Positions 1 through 4,351 of a stretch of DNA of 5,735 nucleotides are shown here, one piece after another. The stretch covers positions 1 through 5,735 of the forward strand of contig JAEEXW010000210.1 of assembly GCA_016287995.1 (NCBI GenBank), written 5' to 3'. The notes beneath the pieces are model-generated. The model did not search any database. It was not told the DNA's origin and saw only the letters and a list, made by a program, of their open reading frames with translations. Positions within the stretch are counted from its first letter, which is position 1. The number at the start of each line of letters is the position of its first letter. Both the position numbers and the translations under genes were made by a program. Source of the DNA: Bacteroidales bacterium. GTDB taxonomy: Bacteria; Bacteroidota; Bacteroidia; Bacteroidales; UBA3824.

Positions 1-378
1 TGAGCCGAGATATTCTGATTTTCCGTCTTTAAAAACCTGAACCGTTACAGGCACGATGCCGCATCTGAAATTTTTTGTGTCAATTGTCAGCGAAGTTTCA
101 TCGGTGTTTAGAGAGGCAAACTTCCTGCCGTCAACGCTTACCGATGCAGAGTCAAAATCCACGCCTTTGTCTTTAACAATGTCAAGCGAAAATTTGTCAG
201 AAATCTTGCCGATGGAATTTTCGTCCAAGTTGCTGAGTTTCAGCGAAAAATTTTTCTCCTGATGAGGCTGTGGCTGGTTTTGCGGCTGGTTTTGGTTTTT
301 GTTTTCCAGACCGTTTTGTCCGCATGAAAAAAGCAGTGCGGAAGAAGAAAACAGCAATATTTTGTTGAAAAAGTTCAT
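1..378 (-). CDS. Lipoprotein, N-terminal part; possible glutaminyl-peptide cyclotransferase
   Basis: This gene reads leftwards from ATG at 376-378 and stays open for 126 codons to the window edge, so its C-terminal part is missing. The first 19 residues form a lipoprotein signal peptide: Lys6, a hydrophobic run, then the lipobox LFS-C with Cys19 as the lipidated residue. A linker rich in Asn, Gln and Pro follows at about residues 22-42. No acidic cluster follows Cys19, so there is no obvious lipoprotein surface-export signal and a periplasmic-facing anchor is more likely. From about residue 43 (FSLKLSN) to 126 there is a small beta-rich module, including SASVSVDGRKF and VTVQVFKDGKSEYLGS. From memory, Bacteroidota glutaminyl-peptide cyclotransferases (periplasmic enzymes that cyclise N-terminal Gln to pyroglutamate) begin with a lipobox and a similar module before the beta-propeller. 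The catalytic propeller is outside the window, so the name is a hypothesis. The gene starts 6 nt after the sixA-like stop codon, so the two are probably cotranscribed. There is no Shine-Dalgarno sequence, only an A-rich leader. Confidence 0.55.
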   Translation of the reverse strand, partial: MNFFNKILLFSSSALLFSCGQNGLENKNQNQPQNQPQPHQEKNFSLKLSNLDENSIGKISDKFSLDIVKDKGVDFDSASVSVDGRKFASLNTDETSLTIDTKNFRCGIVPVTVQVFKDGKSEYLGS

Positions 379-384
379 TTTTTT

Positions 385-870
385 CTATAAATTTTTAGGT
401 GAAATTACATATTCCAAATTAAAAATCCCGTAAACGGCTTCGTTCCAGTCGTTTATGTCTGCGCTCATGGCGGCAAAGTTTGCGGTATCGAGATAAACCC
501 TCTCGTCAGTAAAGTCTGAGACCAACTTTGACCATGTGGGATTATGACCGACCAACAAGACGCTGTCAGCCTTGTTGTCAATATCTTGAATGATTCTGAG
601 AATTTCCTTTTGATAATCGAAATAGAAACTTTCTTCAAAGATTATTTCGCCGGAGAATCCCGTTTTGTTTTTGATGATTTCGGCTGTCTGATAGGCGCGT
701 TTTGCAGGCGAACTGAGGATTTTGTCGAATTTAATATTTTTGTTTATGATTTCGGCGGCGACTTTTTTTGCCTCGTTGATGCCTAAATAACTGATAATCC
801 TGTCTTTGTCTTCGACATTGTCATCGTTCCAACTTGCTTTTGCGTGCCTTAATAAATACAGTTTTTTCAT
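385..870 (-). CDS. sixA: SixA-type phosphohistidine phosphatase (histidine phosphatase family)
   Basis: This is a 161-residue cytoplasmic protein of the histidine phosphatase (phosphoglycerate mutase-like) superfamily, the usual length for SixA. The N-terminus LYLLRHAKASW carries the RHx signature, with His9 as the phosphate acceptor and Arg8 as a phosphate ligand. SSPAKRAYQTA (residues 53-63) supplies the second conserved Arg (Arg58). LLVGHNPTW (105-113) holds the second catalytic His, His109. Glu79 or Glu80 is in the right region for the proton donor. E. coli SixA acts on phosphohistidine in phosphorelay or phosphotransferase proteins. The substrate of Bacteroidota homologues is not established, so the symbol denotes family only. 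The start ATG at 868-870 places the RHA motif where the family has it. The stop is TAG at 385-387. It is transcribed divergently from iorA and probably heads an operon with the lipoprotein gene 6 nt downstream. Confidence 0.9.
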   Translation of the reverse strand: MKKLYLLRHAKASWNDDNVEDKDRIISYLGINEAKKVAAEIINKNIKFDKILSSPAKRAYQTAEIIKNKTGFSGEIIFEESFYFDYQKEILRIIQDIDNKADSVLLVGHNPTWSKLVSDFTDERVYLDTANFAAMSADINDWNEAVYGIFNLEYVISPKNL

Positions 871-893
871 ATTCTCTCTCTATTTTCAAACCG

Positions 894-901
894 CAAAAAT
901 A
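894..901 (-). promoter_or_regulatory. Candidate -7 promoter box for the sixA operon
   Basis: Read on the minus strand this is TATTTTTG, which fits the Bacteroidota primary sigma factor -7 consensus TAnnTTTG. Transcription would start about 7 nt further on, giving a leader of roughly 17 nt before the sixA ATG. No clear TTTG -33 box lies at the usual distance of about 19 bp. The motif is AT-rich and easily met by chance, so the call relies on its position directly upstream of the gene. Confidence 0.5.
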
Positions 902-932
902 AAAAATATTACGAAAAGTAAAAAATATTTAT

Positions 933-940
933 TACCTTTG
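933..940 (+). promoter_or_regulatory. Candidate -7 promoter box for iorAB
   Basis: TACCTTTG is a perfect match to the Bacteroidota -7 consensus TAnnTTTG. Transcription would start near 947 and leave a leader of about 21 nt before the iorA ATG at 968. At the expected -33 position (about 910-913) the sequence is TACG, a poor match to TTTG, so strength may be modest or depend on an activator. The box also supports translation starting at 968, because the ATG at 806 lies upstream of it. Confidence 0.6.
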
Positions 941-967
941 GGGCATAAAAAATACAATTCATTTCTG

Positions 968-2554
968 ATGGAAAAAACATTATTACTTGGGGACGAGGCT
1001 GTTGCTTTGGGAGCGATATACGCCGGATTGTCAGGCGTTTACGCTTACCCTGGAACTCCGTCCACCGAAATTACCGAATTTATTCAAAACAATCCCCTTT
1101 CCAAAGAAAGGAAGATTCACTCCCGTTGGTGCACCAACGAAAAAACCGCTATGGAAGCCGCTCTCGGTATGTCTTACGCCGGAAAAAGAGCGTTGGTTTG
1201 TATGAAACACGTCGGCATGAACGTCTGCGCCGACGCTTTTGTAAATTCCGCTGTTACAGGCGTTAACGGCGGTCTCGTGGTGCTTGCCGCCGACGACCCG
1301 TCAATGCATTCAAGCCAAAACGAGCAGGATTCAAGATTTTACGGCAAGTTTGCCATGATTCCCGTTTTTGAACCGTCAAACCAGCAGGAAGCCTTCGACA
1401 TGATGTCCATTGCATTTGACCTCAGCGAAAGACTCAAAGAGCCTGTTTTGATGAGAGTTGTAACAAGACTCGCACATTCAAGGGCGGCGGTTGAAATCTC
1501 GGACATTAAACCCGAAAACGCTTTCAATCCGTCAACTTCACGCGGGTGGGTTTTGCTGCCCGGAATCGCAAAAAAACAGTACGCCGCTTTAATCGAAAAG
1601 CAGCCCGAAATGAAAGCCGTTGCCGAAAATTCCAAGTTCAACCGTTTTGAAGACGGCGGAAGTTCGTTGGCTGTGATTGCGTGCGGTATCGGTTACAACT
1701 ACGTTAAGGAAGCCGCTGAAAATTACGGCATTAAAGGTCTTAAAATATTAAAAATCTCTCAATATCCTCTGCCGGAAAAAGCCGTTCTTTCGCTGACCAA
1801 GGACTGCAAAAAAATCCTCGTTGTGGAAGACGGACAACCCGTTGTGGAAGAAGACGTTAAGAGAGTTGTCGGCGACAAGGCGGAAGTTCTCGGACGTCTG
1901 ACCGGAGATTTGCCGCGTCAGGGCGAACTCAATCCCGACAACGTTGCAAAAGCCTTGGGCGCAAAAGTTGAAACCGAGTTTGTGCAGGGCAAAAATCTCG
2001 CGGCAAGACCTCCGCAACTTTGTCAGGGCTGCGGACACAGAGACGTTTACGGTGCGTTGAAAGAAGTCATCACGAAATATGAAAACGCAAGGGTTTTCGG
2101 CGACATAGGCTGTTATACGCTTGGCGCGTTGCCGCCGTTTCAGGCTTTGGCAAGTTGCGTTGACATGGGCGCGTCAATCACAATGGCAAAAGGCGCGGCT
2201 GACGCGGGACTGTTCCCATCAATTGCGGTTATCGGCGACTCTACTTTCACACATTCGGGAATGACGGGCTTGTTGGACGCTGTTAACGAAAAGGCAAACA
2301 TAACTGTCATTATATCAGACAATTTGACAACGGGAATGACCGGCGGTCAGGACTCTGCGGGTTTAAACAAATACGAGGCGATTTGTATCGGTCTTGGCGT
2401 TGAGCCTGAGCATGTAAGAGTGGTGGTTCCGATGCCGAAAAACATGCCCGAAATCACAAGAATCATCGAAGAAGAAATCAATTATAACGGCGTTTCGGTT
2501 ATAATTCCCCGCCGCGAATGTATGCAAACCCTTAAAAGACACAAGAAAAAATGA
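968..2554 (+). CDS. iorA: Indolepyruvate ferredoxin oxidoreductase alpha subunit, without C-terminal ferredoxin domain
   Basis: This is the 528-residue, thiamine-diphosphate-binding subunit of the cytoplasmic enzyme that oxidatively decarboxylates indolepyruvate and other aryl-pyruvates with CoA to aryl-acyl-CoA and CO2, reducing ferredoxin. Residues 1-170 are the pyrimidine-binding domain: LLLGDEAVALG at the start, AYPGTPSTEITEF (26-38), and NEKTAMEAALG with Glu58 and Glu63. A transketolase-C-like domain follows at about 230-335. The pyrophosphate-binding domain has CQGCGH (352-357), GDIGCYTLG (378-386), GDSTF (423-427) and SDNLTTGMTGGQ (450-461). Longer homologues of roughly 600 residues or more continue into a domain binding two [4Fe-4S] clusters. 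This protein ends at about RRECMQTLKRHKKK with no CxxCxxC motif, so electrons must leave through another carrier or subunit. The ATG at 806 was rejected because it adds 54 residues with no family resemblance and overlaps sixA; ATG 968 gives the canonical N-terminus. The gene overlaps iorB by 4 bp. Confidence 0.95.
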   Translation: MEKTLLLGDEAVALGAIYAGLSGVYAYPGTPSTEITEFIQNNPLSKERKIHSRWCTNEKTAMEAALGMSYAGKRALVCMKHVGMNVCADAFVNSAVTGVNGGLVVLAADDPSMHSSQNEQDSRFYGKFAMIPVFEPSNQQEAFDMMSIAFDLSERLKEPVLMRVVTRLAHSRAAVEISDIKPENAFNPSTSRGWVLLPGIAKKQYAALIEKQPEMKAVAENSKFNRFEDGGSSLAVIACGIGYNYVKEAAENYGIKGLKILKISQYPLPEKAVLSLTKDCKKILVVEDGQPVVEEDVKRVVGDKAEVLGRLTGDLPRQGELNPDNVAKALGAKVETEFVQGKNLAARPPQLCQGCGHRDVYGALKEVITKYENARVFGDIGCYTLGALPPFQALASCVDMGASITMAKGAADAGLFPSIAVIGDSTFTHSGMTGLLDAVNEKANITVIISDNLTTGMTGGQDSAGLNKYEAICIGLGVEPEHVRVVVPMPKNMPEITRIIEEEINYNGVSVIIPRRECMQTLKRHKKK

Positions 2555-3120
2555 AGAAAGATTTAATTCTTTGCGGTGTGGGCGGACAAGGTATCCTCTC
2601 AATCGCGACCGTTATAGGCGAGGCTGCAACAAAAGCCGGCATTTTCTTAAAACAGGCGGAAGTTCACGGCATGAGTCAGAGGGGCGGCGACGTTCAAAGC
2701 AATTTAAGGCTCTCAACGACAGAGATTTATTCGGACTTGATTCCGCTTGGAAAGGCTGATTTGATAATTTCGATGGAGCCGATGGAAGTTTTGCGCTATC
2801 TGCCATACATCAACAAATCGTCTTGGATTGTAACAAATTCAAAACCGTTTGTCAACATCCCCAATTATCCAGAAGAGGAAAAACTATTTGCAGAGTTGGA
2901 CACTTTGCCCAATATTAAAAAACTTGATATCGAGGAAGTTGCAAAAAGTATTATGATGCCCAAATCTGCAAACATGGTGCTTTTGGGAATGGCGGCGAAA
3001 TACATCGAAATCGTTAGCGTGGAGCAACTTCGTGAGGCTATCCGCACAGTTTTTGCACGCAAAGGCGATGCAATCGTCGAGGCAAATTTAAAAGCGTTTG
3101 AAGAAGGAATGAAAAATTAA
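2551..3120 (+). CDS. iorB: Indolepyruvate ferredoxin oxidoreductase beta subunit
   Basis: This is the 189-residue gamma-type (pyruvate ferredoxin/flavodoxin oxidoreductase) subunit that pairs with IorA. The N-terminus carries the family signature LILCGVGGQGILS (residues 5-17), a glycine-rich loop, followed by AEVHGMSQRGGDVQSNLR (36-53), which is highly characteristic of IorB. The block PLGKADLIISMEPMEVLRYLPY (65-86) also fits the family. Length is close to the usual 190-200 residues, and the protein looks complete. Its ATG at 2551 overlaps the iorA TGA in an ATGA arrangement, which implies translational coupling and balanced synthesis of the two subunits. The operon ends at the hairpin just downstream. 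In several Bacteroides, as I recall, a phenylacetate-CoA-ligase-like gene (paaK) follows iorB; here none does, so any acyl-CoA-using partner must be elsewhere. Confidence 0.95.
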   Translation: MKKDLILCGVGGQGILSIATVIGEAATKAGIFLKQAEVHGMSQRGGDVQSNLRLSTTEIYSDLIPLGKADLIISMEPMEVLRYLPYINKSSWIVTNSKPFVNIPNYPEEEKLFAELDTLPNIKKLDIEEVAKSIMMPKSANMVLLGMAAKYIEIVSVEQLREAIRTVFARKGDAIVEANLKAFEEGMKN

Positions 3121-3150
3121 AGACATTATTCCTTGGGTTGAAAAATTATT

Positions 3151-3195
3151 CCCGAAGAATTTCTTTTTGAAATTTTCGGGATTTTTTTTATTTTT
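3151..3195 (+). terminator. Intrinsic terminator of iorAB
   Basis: The left arm is CCCGAA (3151-3156), a bulged G at 3157, then AATTTC (3158-3163). A TTTTT loop (3164-3168) follows. The right arm is GAAATTTTCGGG (3169-3180). This gives a 12-bp stem with one bulge, followed by a T-rich tract at 3181-3195. It sits 30 bp after the iorB stop codon. Confidence 0.85.
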
Positions 3196-3196
3196 G
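3166..3196 (+). promoter_or_regulatory. Candidate promoter of the small ORF, overlapping the iorAB terminator
   Basis: TTTG at 3166-3169 and TATTTTTG at 3189-3196 match the Bacteroidota -33 (TTTG) and -7 (TAnnTTTG) elements with 19 bp between them, which is the usual spacing. The -33 box spans the loop and the first base of the right stem arm of the iorAB terminator, and the -7 box lies at the end of its T-tract. Transcription would start near 3203, about 18 nt before the ATG at 3222. The T-rich surroundings make a chance match possible. Confidence 0.5.
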
Positions 3197-3221
3197 CGGC
3201 AAAACTAAAAAACTATCCGCC

Positions 3222-3443
3222 ATGGTAACAATAGCAAACGCGATATACGATTCAGTTTTTAAAGATGAACTCGAAAGTTGGAACGCCACAGAAATGAAAT
3301 TGCGGGAACAGTTGCAGGAAAAAGATGCTCAAATTATTTCTTCAATTAAAATGATGAACTCGTTTGGCGTTCCAGTTGAAAAAATTGCCGAAAATTTCAA
3401 AATGGATGTGGACGAAGTAAAGCAAATTATCACAACAGAATAA
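3222..3443 (+). CDS. Small protein, probable internally deleted remnant of a PD-(D/E)XK nuclease/transposase-family (Rpn-like) protein
   Basis: This is a 73-residue ORF with no signal peptide or membrane segment. Residues 1-14 (MVTIANAIYDSVFK) resemble the start of a family of Bacteroidota proteins annotated as PD-(D/E)XK nuclease family transposase, which I recall beginning like MRIANPIYDVVFKYLMED. Residues 15-73 resemble the C-terminal tail of the same family. They comprise a charged helix, probably a coiled coil (about 15-37, including REQLQEKDAQ), and then MMNSFGVPVEKIAENFKMDVDEVKQII, a small helix-turn-helix-like motif in which a residue pattern of the form GxxxExIAexxxxxxeeV is evident. 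The roughly 200 or more residues between these ends, which hold the nuclease core, are absent. I infer an in-frame internal deletion near codons 14-15. The frame is intact and both a promoter and a terminator remain, so it may still be expressed, perhaps as a regulatory or dominant-negative fragment. It may equally be a neutral relic. The family assignment is from memory and was not searched. Confidence 0.6.
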   Translation: MVTIANAIYDSVFKDELESWNATEMKLREQLQEKDAQIISSIKMMNSFGVPVEKIAENFKMDVDEVKQIITTE

Positions 3444-3446
3444 TCC

Positions 3447-3500
3447 AAAAAACTCCATATAGCCTTGATAATTTATTGTAGAGTCTAGATGGAGTTTTTT
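3447..3500. terminator. Bidirectional intrinsic terminator between convergent genes
   Basis: AAAAAACTCCAT (3447-3458) pairs perfectly with ATGGAGTTTTTT (3489-3500). After an A/G mismatch, TAG (3460-3462) pairs with CTA (3485-3487), leaving a 22-nt loop. The T-run at 3495-3502 serves the plus-strand small ORF. The A-run at 3447-3452 becomes a T-run on the minus strand and serves the outer-membrane protein gene, whose stop codon is at 3504-3506. Confidence 0.7.
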
Positions 3501-3503
3501 TTA

Positions 3504-4349
3504 TTAAAACGTATATTCAAACCCTATCATTACTCCGAAAGAAAATGGATGTGTTTTCACCTCTGAGTCAGTGTTCAAAACGCCGTTGTAAATAGTGTTT
3601 GAATACGCATCAGAAGCCTTGCAGTCAGGATCGTAAACCTCTCCGCCGGATTTTTTTATTGTTGAAGTCATAGTCAGAGAGCCGTAAAAACCGCCCGTCA
3701 AATCAAAATTTTTGTCAACAGAATACAAAAATTCCGCACCAAAAATTCCGCCAAAAGACGGTTTGAATTTGTATTTGCCTTTGAAATCCGACTCAGTGTA
3801 AAGATGGTGCTGACGGTAATCACCGTAAACCTCCAAATTCTGCTGATAATAAAAACGCCGCGTCTCCAAACTGCCGGAGACTGTTTTGAAATTGTTTCCG
3901 ACACTAAAACCGGCAAAAAATCCTGCGTCAAACTGCAATTTCAGTTTTTTCTCCAAATCAATCACATAAACCGCTTCAACCGGAATCAACAGCGAGTTTT
4001 GTTTTTGACTTTCTTCCAAACCGTGAAAATATGTCCTATGTGTATAAGTCTTATTGTCTTCGTCAACTGCGTCGTCAATTGTCTGAATATAGTCCAAAAC
4101 TCCGGAAGACGAAAAACTCATAAACCGCAAACCTGTGGAAATTCCAAATTTCGGTTTGAAAAGATGCTTGTACCCGATGCCGGTCTGAAAGCCGTAATGG
4201 TTGCTTTTTTCGCTGCAACGGTCAGATTTATAAGCAATTCCATGAATGCCCGCACCAAAACCAAATGTCAGGATGTTTTTCTGAGTGTTTTGCGCAAACA
4301 AACTGCCGGAAAACGCCGACAAAAATATTATAAATGCCAACTGTTTCAT
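3504..4349 (-). CDS. Outer-membrane beta-barrel protein
   Basis: This is a 281-residue protein with a Sec signal peptide (MKQLAFIIFLSAFSGSLFAQ, cleavage likely after Ala19). The mature part alternates short amphipathic strands with Gly- and aromatic-rich turns, for example LTFGFGAGIHGIAY, YGFQTGIGYKHLF, FGISTGLRFMSF, LKLQFDAGFFAGFSVG, PSFGGIFGAEFLYSV and FDLTGGFYGSLTM. It ends FSFGVMIGFEYTF, a final strand with a terminal Phe, which is the typical BAM assembly signal. This resembles the small OMP_b-brl/PorT-like barrels of Bacteroidota, with perhaps 8-10 strands. I do not recognise a specific function. There are two cysteines in the mature part, in the DRCSEK and DPDCKAS segments. The start lies 2 nt after the stop codon of the T9SS-exported repeat protein, so the two are almost certainly cotranscribed and probably coupled in translation. 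It could anchor or assist that surface protein, or be an independent barrel. Confidence 0.85.
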   Translation of the reverse strand: MKQLAFIIFLSAFSGSLFAQNTQKNILTFGFGAGIHGIAYKSDRCSEKSNHYGFQTGIGYKHLFKPKFGISTGLRFMSFSSSGVLDYIQTIDDAVDEDNKTYTHRTYFHGLEESQKQNSLLIPVEAVYVIDLEKKLKLQFDAGFFAGFSVGNNFKTVSGSLETRRFYYQQNLEVYGDYRQHHLYTESDFKGKYKFKPSFGGIFGAEFLYSVDKNFDLTGGFYGSLTMTSTIKKSGGEVYDPDCKASDAYSNTIYNGVLNTDSEVKTHPFSFGVMIGFEYTF

Positions 4350-4351
4350 AA

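Noticed and set aside
56..262. Plus-strand ORF of 68 codons
   Set aside because: It is a shadow of the minus-strand lipoprotein gene, which has a clear lipobox and start but runs off the window.
544..786. Plus-strand ORF of 80 codons inside sixA
   Set aside because: It is antisense to a well-supported histidine phosphatase gene and encodes nothing recognisable.
806..967. Upstream extension of iorA from an ATG at 806
   Set aside because: The extra 54 residues have no family resemblance, overlap the start of sixA on the other strand, and precede the best promoter box at 933-940. ATG 968 gives the typical IorA N-terminus.
3447..3500. Inverted repeat considered as a miniature transposable element
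   Set aside because: There is no flanking target duplication that I can see, and A/T runs on both outer sides between convergent genes fit a shared terminator better.
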